NCBI GenBank assembly: GCA_048013815.1
Contig: CM106586.1
Coordinates: forward strand, 17,856,001 to 17,920,000
Direction of reading: 5' to 3'
From: Setoptus koraiensis
Taxonomy: Eukaryota; Arthropoda
DNA length: 64,000 nucleotides
The notes below the pieces were generated by a model, which was not told where the DNA came from, did not search any database, and saw only the letters and a program-made list of their open reading frames with translations. Below are positions 26,085-38,383 of this stretch, one piece after another. Each line of letters starts with the position of its first letter. Positions within the stretch are counted from its first letter, which is position 1. A program made the translations under genes and the position numbers.

Positions 26085-29000
26085 GCAACAGGTGACTGGC
26101 GGCGACAAAGGGTTGAGCTACGAGCTGCATCCGGTCAGCGGCGAGCCCAACGACAATCTGCTGTACAAACAAATGGATTACGGCCAACCGCTGGGCATGG
26201 AGCACGCCACCAGCCAGCAAGAGCAGCAACAACAGCATCAACAACAACACCAACAACAACATCATCAACAGCAACAGGTGGCGCCCGCCGGCGCATACGC
26301 CGACAACAACAACGACTACAACAACAACAACAACAACAACGACTACAACAACAACAACAACAGGCAACGTGGCAAGCCCAAGGTGACCAGGTACAGGCAG
26401 CACTGGCCCGGCAACGTGCCGGCGCACTCAGGTGAGCACAACGAGGACAATGGCCAGTATAATCCGCACAGCGAACAGGTGCAATCCCATTACGACAAGC
26501 AACAATACACTAGCGACAACAGCAACAACAACAACCGCGACCAGTCCGGACTCACCTATCCCGCCTACGAGCCGACCCGCGCCGGACCCAACGCGGCCAC
26601 CTCTAGCCCGGCGGCGGCGCACTCGCATTACCCGGCGGCAGCGCTATCGTCCACAACTTTGTCGTCTGGTACCGCTGGTACCCAACACACTAGATACCCA
26701 ATGTCGCCCATGGGCAACAGGTACCGCGCAACTAACAAGTACAGGCACTTGCATCAGGCAACCACCAAATCAATGATGGGCGGCCGAAAGGTGTCCGACA
26801 TCATGCGACCGCTCATACGCACCACGCCCGTTCCGCTCACGTCGCCCATTCATGTGCCAAGCGTCGAGCCGGAGAAAGTGGACGCCATACAGCTCATTGC
26901 GGGCGGCGCAGACAGCAAGCGCCCTCTGGTGGTGGAACCCCATCAACTTGTGAATCATTCGCCCGACGGAGGCATCGATTACAACAGCGGAATGCCCACC
27001 ACGCCCCTCATGGCTACCAGCCAACAACAGCAACAACAGCAACAGCAGCAGCAGCAACACGAGCAACAACAGCAACAACTGCACGAACAACATCAGCATC
27101 AACAACACGAACAACAGCAACAACACCAGCACGAACAGCAACAGCAACAACAGCAACAACAACACGAACAGCACCAGCAACAACAGCAACAACAACATGA
27201 GCTAGATCAGCAGAATTTCATTGGCGCCCACAACGAGCTGAGTCAGAACAGCGTCATGGACAACAACGGCGCCATCATCGAGTACGTGGCCATGTCGCCC
27301 ATCAACGGGGGCCCCGAGGGCCACCACTCAATGATACTAAATCACGGCCACCAGCAGCAGCAGCAGCACGAGGTGCACGTCGAGGGCCTGCCCGAGCTCA
27401 GCTCCATAATTGGGCACGAGCTTGCGAGCGGCGCGGCGGTCAAGGCGCTGACCAAGGGCACCCCGGACGACGGTCAACAGCACAGCGGCAACCAGCAGCA
27501 GCAGGTGCAGTACATCTACGAGTACCCGACGACAGGTGCGGCGGGTGGCATGATGGTGAGCGGCGTCGGTCAGCAGCAGTACCCCGAAAGCGGAAGTCAG
27601 CAACAACAGCAGCAACAGCAGCTGGGGCAGGCCAGTCAGGCGCCGGCAAGCCACTACAGCTCCACCACCATACAAATGATTGAACCACCCAGACTGGTGA
27701 CCGAGGCGCCCCTTCTGGGCACGACCAACTACCAGGCGGAAGTAATGGGCACCACACAGCAGCAACAGCAGCAGCACAACGAGGAAAAGGAGCCGGCCGC
27801 CAGGCGGTGGCGCACCAAGGCAGGCGGAAGTCAGCCAAATCCAGGTGAGTTGCAGCTACGGCTCGGCGGCAGTAGTTACACAATTCATTTTACATGTTAC
27901 AGTTGTTATTTTCGCTTTCATTTCGCTCGCTTAACGTGAAATGAAAGTGATCTAATTATTGCGATAATAGAGTTAGCGTAATGGCCGAGGCAAGCGCAAC
28001 AACAATTAGCGGCGTCCTGTCGCGCCGCCTAGCCGCCGTTAAGTGGACATTAGGTGGACCATGGGCAGTGGCGCCGCTTGGCCATATCGCACACTACATA
28101 CATTGCGTAATGATGATGAGCATTTCCTCGTCTTGTGTCCGTGTCGCTCGTTGGCCCGCCGCGCCGTGTGTATCGATTGAGCGGGCCGGCTCCGTATTGG
28201 CCGCTCGGTATTGGCCGCTCGAGTTGGCCGCTCGAGTTGGCCGCTCGAGTTGGCGAGAGCGGCGAGAATGGCAAAATGGCGAGAATGGCGCAAATAGCGA
28301 GAATGGCGAGAATAGCGAGAATAGCGAGAATAGCGAGAAAGAGTAAATGTCCGATCGCGAGATCGTGACCGGTTCCCGTCGCGCCGCCGTTTGTTGCGGC
28401 CACCGAGGCAATTATTATGCAATCGACCAATCTATTCCATTAGCGCGTCGGGCTGCGTGCGGGCCGGCCGATGTGCGGCAACACGGCGCAGTTGCGCACA
28501 CAGTTACGTAAGGTACGGGCCACAAGTTGCGACCGGCTAGGTGACGGGTCTGGCCGACGGCGCCGATTGGTGGTGCGCGATTCATTAATGACAGCGCAGT
28601 CATTAACAGATAGCGCCGGCACAACGAGTTGGCGCAAAGTGATTTATACGATGGCGACTCAAAGTGGCCAAATTGATTAGCTTTCCATGTGGCCCGTCAG
28701 CGCGGCCCTTCGAATGCGAAGTTTGGATGGTCTTCGGCGGCCGATCGGGCCCGATTTGTCATTTGATCATCGACGGGCCGGCGTCGGCATGTGCGAGCGC
28801 CGGCGAAATGCGCCGCGTCCGGCGCCGATCGCTTTCGAAGCCGACCGTTTTCGAAGCCGACCGCTTGCGAAGCCGACCGCTTTCGAAGCCGCCACCTGTC
28901 GCGCCGGCCGGATATCCACTCATTGCATGCGAGCAAGTGCAGCCGGCTGGGCACGATTTGTTCATGTGTCAGCTCGGCACTTGGCCGACGAGACCGGCCC

Positions 29001-32000
29001 GACGCAGCGGCTAATGAGGCACGGCTTCGGCCGGCACTGACTTTCGCGCCATTCCGACCAATACCGAGACGCTCACTCAATGTGGCTGGCACTGCATTGC
29101 AGAGGCAACCGCGGACGATGAAAACATTTTCGATCAAATGATTCTCATGATGATCCCGCCGATATTAAATGGATGTCGGCGGTGATTTGTCATAATTAAC
29201 GTCAGCCACTGGCATGTGTGTAGGTCGCCGTGAATCTATTAGCAAAATCTGTTGCGCAACAGTGTCCGGCAAGTGTCCACTAATGATGCCCACGGACGCA
29301 CGGCTGGCGAGACACGGCCAAAATGCTATCTGTGATTTTATTTTATCGCGCGGCCATCGTGATGCCGTTGAGCGTCATACATTTGCGGCGGCCGCGAACA
29401 CACACGAAAATGGCCAACTGGTCAGCGACTTGTTGCTAACAAGCAGTTCGGCGGCTCGGCGGCTGCCATTTGCGGCCGCGGCGCAATCGAGAGTCGCCGC
29501 GGAGAAGCGGCCGGGCTGCCCGAGCGAGAGGCTGAGCTGGTCTCGTTAGAAGCGAGCGCGCGAGCCAGCGAAAAATGGATAAAACGGATAAAATGGATAA
29601 AACGGCCGAAATGGATAAAACGGCCGAAATGCGCACCGAGAAACTACATTTCAGCACACCGCCAATCAGCGGCCACAACGACAGGTCGTGATTGGCGAGA
29701 CCGGCCTGATGAGATTCTGATGATGCCGGCGAGAGCGACACGGCGCAGCCATCGTGATGATTCTGTCGCTCGATGGCCGGCCATTCCGGTTGGCCCTTTC
29801 GCCGCCGCCGCCGCTGTCCACTTATCCGTTTGTTTGTTTACGCTCGCTCGTTCGCTTGTGTATCCGTCGCCGCTGCGGCCGCCACAGTCCGGCCGGCTGC
29901 CAGAGTCCGGCCGGTGACGGATAAATGGCGGCTGCCGCGCCGGCCAGTGCCTTACCCGGCGTGTCGCATGCCAGATGCACGGCAAATTGCAGATTTGTTG
30001 CGAGTGCGAGCGCGATGATCCGTCGAGCCGCGGCTCGCTCACTGATCCGGCCGGCGACGACGTTGCGCAACAGAGAAAACCAAAGAAAGCGACCGGACAA
30101 CAGGCCAACAGGTGAGAGGCCGGCAAGCGAGTAACGGACGCGACCGAGCGGCGAGCGAACGGCGAGCGAACGGGCGAGCGGCTTCTTCGGGCCGCCGATG
30201 ATAACGCCGATGATAACGCCGATGATAACGAGATAACTGGCCAGAGTTCATTGTTCGGCGCGGAGCGTCGGTGGCCTCGCGGACGGGCCGATCCGAGTGC
30301 GAGATGCCAATTAGACGGCGCAAGTTTATTTCATGGCCATTGTTCGTACTTGGAACGGGCCGGCCGGCTATATCGGCACACCATCTATTGGCTGCGGCCA
30401 CAGCGGCGGCGCCGGCCAGCGGTGATTATCCGCGGATAAAGAATTGTTCATTGTTGTCGACTTATTTCTGTTTTTATTTTTGCTCGTCTCGGCCGTCTCT
30501 CATCGGTTCGTTGTTGTGCGAGCCATTGTGAGAGTTGTCTCATAAATTGAATACGACCATCAGCTAATTAATGCTGCCCAGTCTGGCTGTTATCGATTGC
30601 CCATTAATGATCTGGCTTTGTTTGTCAAACAACGACAGCAACAACAACAATAATAATAATAATAATAACAACAGCAACAATAATAACAACAACGATAATA
30701 ATGATATTAACAATACCGTCTACGAATTTTTATCTCTGTCGGTCATCGGCTCGCTCGCAGACGCTCAATACGACGGACAAATAGTAAGAAGCCCCCAGCC
30801 TCAAGAGGACGCTCACCAAACGCAGGCCAACAATCAGGACGAGCAATCGGCGGCCAACAGCCACCACAATCAGTTGCAACAACAATACCTGGACGAGCAA
30901 AACTCTTACACGAAACAAATGCAAAATATCGAGCTCGAGAGAATTCCGTCAAGGTTGCAAGACGAGCAACAGCAACAGCAAGCGAGATACAATCTCCAGG
31001 AGGACAGTGTTAATTACATGCCCACCACTAACGGCGCGCAACAGTACAGCTCGCCGGCTGGCAACAGCGACAACGATGTCACCTCCACAAGGACGCCCGC
31101 CGGCTACATGACCACCACTGACCAGCAGCACCACGAGCAACAGCAACAACAGCACCACGAGCAACAGCAGCAGCAGCAACACCACGAGCAGCAACAACGA
31201 CAACAGGACGCGGCTCTGGCCAAGGCCAACATGGATTCCTATCGGCAGCACATGACTAGTGAGAACGGCGAGTCCCAGACTCAACAAATTGCTGACCAGC
31301 AGCAGCAGCAGCAAGAGCAACAACAGCACCAACAGCAGCAGCAGTCCACCCAGCAACCGGAAGCGCCCTCGTACAACTACATACAGTTGGACGACAAGCA
31401 GCAGCAGCAGCATCTGCTGCAGCACTTGCAGCAGCACCGTGAACAAATGGCCCAAACTCCGGCCGGCATGACGGGCCGGCCCGATCAGCAGCAGCAGCCG
31501 CAACCCGCCTACATGGTGGACGATTCCGACTCGAGGCCGTCCGTTCAATCGTCGCCCGAGTCCATGACGGAGGCCATGATTTTGGACCAGCAGTCGCTCA
31601 TGAATCCGTCCGACTCTATTCAAGGCACCGAGTACAATATGGCCGGCGACGACTCGGCGCCCGCATCGCAGCAGTCCAACAAGTTGCCGACGGGCGCAAC
31701 AGCAAAACAGCAGCAGCAGCAGCAACAACAACAACCACTGCACACTGACAATCAACAACAGTCCGGCGTGTACTCGATTTATCAGGCTTATTACGCCCCA
31801 AAAGGTAAGCGGTAGTTACGTCATAATGTCATTGTCGTGGCAAATTGATAATGCACACACACACACACACTCACAGTCGGCATCGCACAACAGATTATAT
31901 CACGATAATGACAACGTTTCCTCTTTTTATTATCCGCATCTTCCGTTTCTTTCTCGCTGTCTGCTGTCCGACGAATTTCCGTCCGGCCAATTTCCGTCCA

Positions 32001-32686
32001 ACAAATTTCATTTGGCCAACAAAGATCACAAGCCTCTGCCTGGTTATGTGAGACTGTCCATTGATGAATTTCATGATTTGTTTCGTGACGCCGAAATACA
32101 ATACGTAGACAATCAGGGAGGCACCATATCGGCTAACCACCACCACCAGCAACAGCAACAAGCATCGCCGGCAGCAACTCTGACCACCAAGTCAACAGCA
32201 GCGCAAAACGACAACAACAACAACGAACAACAACAACAACAACAACAAGATTCCGATTATGTACAGCATGCCATGGCCGATCCCATGAAAGCCGCAGCCT
32301 CCTCTATTGTGGTGGACAGACGCTCAATAATTGGCAGCTTGGCGTCGTCCATGTCGTCGCAACAATCGTCGCAACCAAAAGAGAACATGATTATCTCGGT
32401 TAGGAGCTCGCCAGAGAAGGCAGATTTACGAGCCGAGGCCTCTGAGCCGGTGCCCAAAGTCACCCTGCTGAGTGCAAACAAAGTGGCCAGACAAAGTGGC
32501 GCGTCTTCGACGACGACGACGACGACGACCCAGAAAAAGACTAGATTTACGCGCACAAATGAGGCATCGTTGGGGGAAAACCCGAAAAAGGTAGCCCAGC
32601 CAAAATCAGCAACAGGCGCCAACAGCGAATCCAAACTACAGGCCAAATCCGACACTAAATCGTCAGAAGTGACCAAAAAGTCTTGA
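23428..32686 (+). CDS. very long Gln/Asn/His-rich protein with a leader segment, three exons
   Basis: I do not recognise the family. Exons are 23428-27844, 30761-31804 and 32025-32686. Both introns begin GT and end AG, both junctions are phase 1, and the frame stays open, giving 2,040 residues from the first ATG. A second in-frame ATG at 23719 (MRRRQQLTQ) is followed by the hydrophobic stretch ALPLLLVSLLAPLAC, so it may start a secreted protein of 1,943 residues. A second hydrophobic patch (LLIIQMGLPALLVGAGL) follows. Long Gln runs with Asn and His dominate. More ordered islands lie near residues 610-700 (VLTQEDINEIEKHVINVLPN) and 1020-1100, counted from the second ATG. The last exon opens with PLPGYVRLSIDEFHDLF, which looks conserved in style, and ends in a Lys/Ser-rich tail. 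An N-rich open frame at 30571-30760 may be an alternative exon start. Gene existence is likely; the exon joins and start are inferred. Confidence 0.65.
28193..28340. repeat. two adjacent short arrays (13-bp and about 10-bp units)
   Basis: The first part repeats GAGTTGGCCGCTC or a close variant. The second repeats GAGAATAGC with ATGGC variants. Each has four or more copies. Confidence 0.75.
28830..28893. repeat. 16-bp tandem array, 4 copies
   Basis: The unit is CGCTTTCGAAGCCGAC with one or two substitutions per copy. Confidence 0.8.
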
Positions 32687-33097
32687 TGCAACGACAATTT
32701 TCATTGAGAATCCGATGAACATAATCAATGTATAATCAAATTCAAATGTAACTCGTGTCACGCGGCACAATGCATATCATTATTATTATATGCGTAACAA
32801 TAGGACAATTGACAGTAGATGGTCCGTCCGAGCGGCACTCTCGTCACTGTAAATACATTGTAGCGAAACGGTCTAAACAAACGGTCATCTATAGATAGAC
32901 GCGAATTGATAGATGATTGTCGATTAGATTGATGCCCAAATTGAAAATCTCGCTTATTTTATTAATACATGTTAATTATTATTGTTAATGTTATTATACG
33001 GCAACACGCACCACAACAACTACTACTACTATTAATATTATTGTTATTATTAATATTATTGTTTATTATTATTATTGTTATTATTGTGGCTACTACA

Positions 33098-33103
33098 AAT
33101 AAA
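33098..33103 (+). terminator. polyadenylation signal AATAAA for the Gln-rich gene
   Basis: A canonical AATAAA lies 412 bases after the stop codon of the last exon. The next G/T-rich stretch downstream is compatible with cleavage nearby. Confidence 0.45.
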
Positions 33104-33713
33104 AACAGTTGTAAATTCTTTGGAGCCCCCTCGTTGCCGCATGGCGGCCATTATCATTATTATTATTATATCTGTTGCACATATCCGTTCCTATCTGCTG
33201 TATATATCTGCTACATGTAATTGTTGTTGATTGTTTATTTGCACTCTGGCGCTTGCCACTCAACCAGCGTCAATGTTGTTGCCATGTTCAAGACACACAA
33301 TAGCGACTGACATCCGAGCAGAGAAATATCCGAGCTTTATCTAGCCAGGCTGATCTAATCTGTGAGCTACATCTCTGCTGGTCTGCCAGTCTGTTTGCTG
33401 ATTGTGTTAATTGTTGTCGCTCGACACTTTTCAATCCACCGTCAACTTGTACAATGACAGTGATGTCACCAAAGTAGCTCTCGTCGATTCGGTGCCGGCC
33501 TCACACCACACTACTGCCACTACAATGTAGTAACTTCATCTAGCTCCGTCTAGATTGACTCAAGTCGAGTTGCGATAGATAACGAATGTCGCACTGGCAA
33601 GCTCGACGCCGCAATGAGCGCCTTGGATTAACTTGGATTGGGTTAATTAATTGGCGCGACGTAATCCCTCTATTAATCGCTGCGCTAATTAGTGTGTCAG
33701 CAGGCATGTGTCT

Positions 33714-33762
33714 ATATTGAATAGACTCTATTGAATAGAGTCTATTCAATAGAGTCTATTGG
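33714..33762. repeat. nested inverted repeat
   Basis: The motif CTATTGAATAGAGT and its reverse complement alternate three times. The core TAGACTCTATTGAATAGAGT is a near-perfect palindrome, so several alternative hairpins can form. Confidence 0.8.
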
Positions 33763-34609
33763 AGAGAAAGAGCGAGAGCAACAAACAATCGCTAATTAGC
33801 TCGCGCGCTTTTTTCTTTTTGAAAATCATGATCGCTATCAGCGGCGCTGCGCCAATGGCCACAGCGAGCGCACATAGACGCCGGAGAGGCGCCATGCGGC
33901 GTTCGCAAGTTAGCTTGACAAAGAACAGTTTTGTGGAACATGAGCATCAATGTTGTGTGTAACTGTGCACAGAAGCACGCACACGCTCACATATACACAG
34001 CAATGGGAGATGCAGTGTTTGCTAGTGCTGCTGCTGCTGCTCATGTGTGTACAGAGCGTCCCATTACATCTGTTCATGAGCGCCGTTATTAGATGGTGAT
34101 TTTATTTTGCCATCTCATATGCACCACAAAATATTGCTGCATTTTCCGTAGCTCTCCATTTATTTCCACTAGACAAATTGGATTATGATTTGTCGTGCAT
34201 ACAAACTATTATCGCTACTATCATATTATTTTATTATATTATTATGTTAATTATCAATTGACAATATTATTACACTATTGAGTAAGACATTGGCACGCTC
34301 CCTATTATTCCACGCCAATCAATAGTCCATTGAAGCAATTATTTGTCGCCCATAGATATTATATAATCCTGCACAACTCGCTCACTCACTCTATTATTAT
34401 TGCCGGACCCACAAGCCGCATGATGACGGACAAATGGATGGCTAAATGGATAACCTGATTGAACAGTAACATTAATATTATTCATATATGTTATATACAC
34501 ACAATAATCGGTTGCAGCTATTTATTTGCAAACGCCGACTTCCAATTAGGCACCACTTCCAATTAGCACATTAGGTGTGACACACGGCTACAACAACAAC
34601 AAAGCCAAC

Positions 34610-35869
34610 ATGACTTCTAATCCCCACTTTGTACCTCTCACACAACAGTTTGTGCATCTTATACTGCCGGATGGAAAAAATTTCGATTTGAACACAGCCG
34701 CATTAAATTTAAACGCCCATGCGGCCGTCCAACAACAACCGCACCACAACAACACCACCACAACCACCACCAACAACAACAACCACAACAACCACAACCT
34801 CCACCACAATCCATCACCACACCAACATCACCAACAACAACAACAACAGCCGACCCTCCATCATACCCCCCAGCCACAGCACCAGCCACAGCATCACCAC
34901 AACCACCACCAACAACACCAACACCAACATCACCCACAGCAGCACCACCACACCAACAACAACCATCACCACAACCACCATGCACAACAGCAGCATCACC
35001 CACAACAGCAGCCGCAACATCATCAAACTCATCACAACAATCATCATCACCACAATCAAAGCCACCATATCCAGCCACCAACGGGAGCAACAGCAGCAGC
35101 ACCCCATCAACACCATTTACCTAATCATCATCAATCGCCTACGTTGCACCATGGCAGCCAACAACATCAGCAACAACAACAACACAATATGGCGGTATTA
35201 ACTATGGCTCATCAACAGAGTCTCATGCACAATATCAACAATATCAATGGTAATCACCATCTATTGCATCATACGACAACACCATCTAATCATACTTCTA
35301 GTGTTACGCCAACAACATCTTCATCATCGTCTTCCTCCACAAGCAACAACCACCCTTCCAATGCATCCAATATAACCAATAATAACCACAATAGTAGTAG
35401 TAGTGGTGGCAGCCAAAGTAAAAATATTGTTCATAGCAGCGGCAGAAATAATAATAGTACTAATAATATGATTAACAACAACCAAGCCCACACCCATCAT
35501 CAAGCTAATAGTTACACCTTGTCACATCATCATCACAACCACAATGTTAACGGTACCAATCATCAACACATTAATAATAACAACAATAATGCTAATCTAA
35601 TAACTGCTACAAATACATCCTCATCCAATGGTACAAACCTGATTAGTAGCAATGGACACTCTAATAATAGCACTAATAACTCACCAACTAGGCGCTTGTA
35701 CGCTTGTCCGACATGTGGGAAACAATTTACTGAGAAATTTAATATGAAGCGCCATACACAGATACACTCGCAACAAAGAACTAAACACATTTGCAATGAA
35801 TGCTCCAAGAGCTTCGCCTGGAAAGATAATTTTATAAGACACAAAAAAGCAGCTCATGGCACGATGTGA
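34610..35869 (+). CDS. His/Gln/Asn-rich protein with two C-terminal C2H2 zinc fingers
   Basis: A likely nuclear DNA-binding protein. From the ATG at 34610 it has 419 residues; the frame is open about 45 bases further upstream, where several AG acceptor-like sites lie, so the true start may be in an earlier exon. The N-terminus (VPLTQQFVHLILPDG) looks ordered. Most of the rest is His, Gln, Asn, Thr and Ser. Two fingers close the protein: YACPTCGKQF with C-x2-C-x12-H-x3-H, and HICNECSKSF with C-x2-C-x12-H-x4-H. Two fingers give little DNA specificity by themselves. Codons are AT-richer than in the Gln-rich gene just upstream. I cannot assign an orthologue. A candidate AATAAA lies at 36815, which would imply a 3' UTR of nearly 1 kb. 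Confidence 0.75.
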   Translation: MTSNPHFVPLTQQFVHLILPDGKNFDLNTAALNLNAHAAVQQQPHHNNTTTTTTNNNNHNNHNLHHNPSPHQHHQQQQQQPTLHHTPQPQHQPQHHHNHHQQHQHQHHPQQHHHTNNNHHHNHHAQQQHHPQQQPQHHQTHHNNHHHHNQSHHIQPPTGATAAAPHQHHLPNHHQSPTLHHGSQQHQQQQQHNMAVLTMAHQQSLMHNINNINGNHHLLHHTTTPSNHTSSVTPTTSSSSSSSTSNNHPSNASNITNNNHNSSSSGGSQSKNIVHSSGRNNNSTNNMINNNQAHTHHQANSYTLSHHHHNHNVNGTNHQHINNNNNNANLITATNTSSSNGTNLISSNGHSNNSTNNSPTRRLYACPTCGKQFTEKFNMKRHTQIHSQQRTKHICNECSKSFAWKDNFIRHKKAAHGTM

Positions 35870-37146
35870 CACAAAACACGCCTCAAGCATCTGGCTAACT
35901 GAGTCTAGAGCGCCTGAGATACTAACTAACGATTGTTCTACTCTAATCATCTATTCTTTTGTTTGTTATGGATCTAAGTCTAGATATTGTGTTAGTAACT
36001 TTCTATGATTTATTTGACACGAAGGCATATTTCGTATCAACCCAACCCAGCCCAGCCATAAGGGATCGCATACCATTATTAGTAGTATGCTGAATCATTC
36101 ATGACACAAGGGACCTGTACTCGAACACTACCAGGGATAGTCGTATCAGTTGATAGAAACTTCTCATTGGATTAATCATCAAGTTCCTGATAACAACTAC
36201 AACTCATTAGGGAGGCATGTTTGTGTGTATTATATGTCATCATCAAAAGGAAATAATACTTTTCATTGTCACGATAACTACATATCGGATAGCATCCGGG
36301 ATTCAGATTTGATATAATTAATGTTAACTAATGGCTGACACATTGTGAACAATGTGCTACAACTATATATATTTCTCTCGCATCTATCACAGATTACCTA
36401 TATCCATGTTCCTGAACCATGCCACACAAAACTACTAATACTACTACAACAACTACTGGGGTTCGGCACCGGAACTACTATTGTTCTAACTAAACATAGA
36501 GTGGAATATGCATTATACAGTGAGATTGTGTCCAAATATTATCGGAATGTCAAGATGTTGGCATGCACAACAACAAACTAGTTGCAAAATCAATCTTTTG
36601 CCGAACCGTAATTGCTGAACATTGGCATGGATTACTATAAAATGTATATATAATTATACATTAATACATACTACAAAACAATATTGTAAATATGTCGAGA
36701 GTCGTTTGTAACTGTAATCAATACTTTAGAGAAGGTGAGACTAGTTTATTACTTCTGCTATTTACAAATGTAAAAAATATTATTAGAAGGGATAAGCAAA
36801 CCCAACCCAATACAAATAAATGATTGTAGCTATCTCCATAACGGTGTTAGCTGAAAAGATTCGCATCGATGTCACTATTCTCTGCTCCTATTCCAAACTA
36901 AATAAACAAGCTAAGTGGTTAAAAATAGCTCGAAATGATATCAAATCTAAGTACAATGTCTACCTGTGGATAGACATTGTACATAGATTTGATACATTGA
37001 TTCGGTACATATGAACTTCACAATAACTACCGAGCTAAAGATTTGCATAGAAGTATTTGCGAAAGAAAAAATAAAGAAGGAAAGATTATATCAGAAATTC
37101 TAGCCGTTTCTGATAGTTTCCACTTCTTCACACTAGTTAATCAATT
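35870..37146. other. AT-rich 3' UTR and intergenic DNA
   Basis: This probably includes the long 3' UTR of the zinc-finger gene and the promoter of the next gene. Open frames here are short and unsupported. AATAAA occurs at 36815 and again near 36,898. Confidence 0.45.
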
Positions 37147-38307
37147 ATGTCATGTTTGTCGGATAAAGGGCGAATAATAACGTGGCTTCCTTGTGTTGTC
37201 TCGTTGATTATTCTGTTACAGTTAGCTAACTTGTTGATTGTCCATGCTGTCTTTCAGTATGGAAGCTCAAAAGTTTGGAATGTCGATTATATGACACCAT
37301 ATGATATGACTCAGCTAAGATTAAATATCAAGAAATATCCAATTGTCAAACGATGTCACTCCTACTATGTTGCACTGGATTCTGCAAGGCGAAAGGGGCA
37401 ACAAGATCCGTTAGATGAAACAATAGTTGGAAAAGTGCCCCATGATTGGGGCTTATTGTTTGAGGATATTGTTAAGGCCTTGCTGGAAGGCTCGAATGCA
37501 CCATTTGAGCCATTTATCAGAAAAGATTTAATTGATTGTTTAGACATCTGGAAGAAATTTGTTGATCCGAATCGAACCGAAAAAGACAATCAAGACGTTA
37601 TTATGACTGGAGGTGAGAATGGCGTCGAATCAGCATCACCAGTTCACAATATAGAAGAAACAAAAGACAACTCTGATGTAATTGGTGCGGAGTATGATGT
37701 ATTGCCGGTGACGATCAATAATAATGCCGATGCAATCGGCGACGAGAAAGTAAAGTCGTTATCGAGCACCTTGGTCAGGTCAGCTCTGTCGGCTACACGC
37801 TCGGCCGTAAATTTGACTGACTTCAATCAGACAGAGGACTCAGATAGTGACGATGAAATCATTTTATCTGAGAGTGAGACATCCGGCGAAGAGCCAGAGC
37901 GAGGCACAGAGAATCTCTACTGGATAAAAAAGACGACAGATTCGCCAACGGATATCAAGGCATGTAGAAAAAAATTGCATCGTATAATCAAGCTGAGTGA
38001 GGTTCCTGTTGTTGTCATACCAAGTGGAATGTATAATCATGAATTGGTAGATAGTTTGAATGAAAATTTACGAGCCAAGAAATTTGCCAAAATTGTATTA
38101 ACAGACTATTCGGATTTGGGCACTAAAGACATTATTGGTCTATATTACAAAAATTGGCGTCGAAATCTATACAAGAGGTCGATGATGAGATCCCTACCAA
38201 GGCAAATGGGTCTTGTGGGCTTGAGTATGCTGAATATGTCGTCCATTTCCAAGGAAATCGTGAATCTTATGAGGACCATCCATCCCGAGATGTTTCGATC
38301 CGTTTAG
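37147..38307 (+). CDS. unrecognised secreted or membrane-anchored protein, 386 residues
   Basis: I do not recognise this protein. A hydrophobic segment at residues about 13-35 (WLPCVVSLIILLQLANLLIV) is a signal peptide or type II anchor. An ordered region of about 100 residues follows (VWNVDYMTPYDMTQLRL, HDWGLLFEDIVKALLEG). The middle is acidic and low in complexity (EDSDSDDEIILSESE). The C-terminal third looks folded again: KKLHRIIKLSEVPVVVIPSG, then AKIVLTDYSDLGTKDIIGLY and a basic amphipathic end. The frame is intact and in one exon, codon use is mixed, and an AATAAA follows at 38378, about 70 bases past the stop. All of this supports a real gene. I give no function. Confidence 0.75.
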   Translation: MSCLSDKGRIITWLPCVVSLIILLQLANLLIVHAVFQYGSSKVWNVDYMTPYDMTQLRLNIKKYPIVKRCHSYYVALDSARRKGQQDPLDETIVGKVPHDWGLLFEDIVKALLEGSNAPFEPFIRKDLIDCLDIWKKFVDPNRTEKDNQDVIMTGGENGVESASPVHNIEETKDNSDVIGAEYDVLPVTINNNADAIGDEKVKSLSSTLVRSALSATRSAVNLTDFNQTEDSDSDDEIILSESETSGEEPERGTENLYWIKKTTDSPTDIKACRKKLHRIIKLSEVPVVVIPSGMYNHELVDSLNENLRAKKFAKIVLTDYSDLGTKDIIGLYYKNWRRNLYKRSMMRSLPRQMGLVGLSMLNMSSISKEIVNLMRTIHPEMFRSV

Positions 38308-38377
38308 ACGATTTTTTTTGTGAGAGGTCGAATGGGGAAAAGAAAAAAAAAGCGACCATCAGCTGTCGTCTTTTCTC

Positions 38378-38383
38378 AATAAA
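38378..38383 (+). terminator. polyadenylation signal AATAAA
   Basis: A canonical signal lies about 70 bases after the stop codon of the unrecognised protein at 37147-38307. Confidence 0.6.

Larger units (their letters stand above)
27845..30760 (+). other. 2.9-kb intron of the Gln-rich gene
   Basis: The inferred intron runs from GTGAGT to CGCAG. It holds GGCC-rich sequence like bases 1-23,400 and three small tandem arrays: about 13-base units at 28193-28252, an AGAATAGCG-type array at 28262-28340 and four 16-base units at 28830-28893. I see no separate gene in it. Confidence 0.5.
32687..34609. other. AT-rich 3' UTR and intergenic DNA
   Basis: The first 400 bases are the likely 3' UTR of the Gln-rich gene, ending after an AATAAA at 33098. 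The rest is AT-rich with TTATTA runs and one strong inverted repeat near 33,740. GTAC and ATTATT tracts are common. I see no gene. Confidence 0.5.

Noticed and set aside
26770-27198. Leu-rich minus-strand frames opposite the Gln-rich gene, looking like membrane proteins
   Set aside because: They are the reverse complement of CAG/CAA runs, which reads as Leu/Val. The + strand frame is far longer and continuous.
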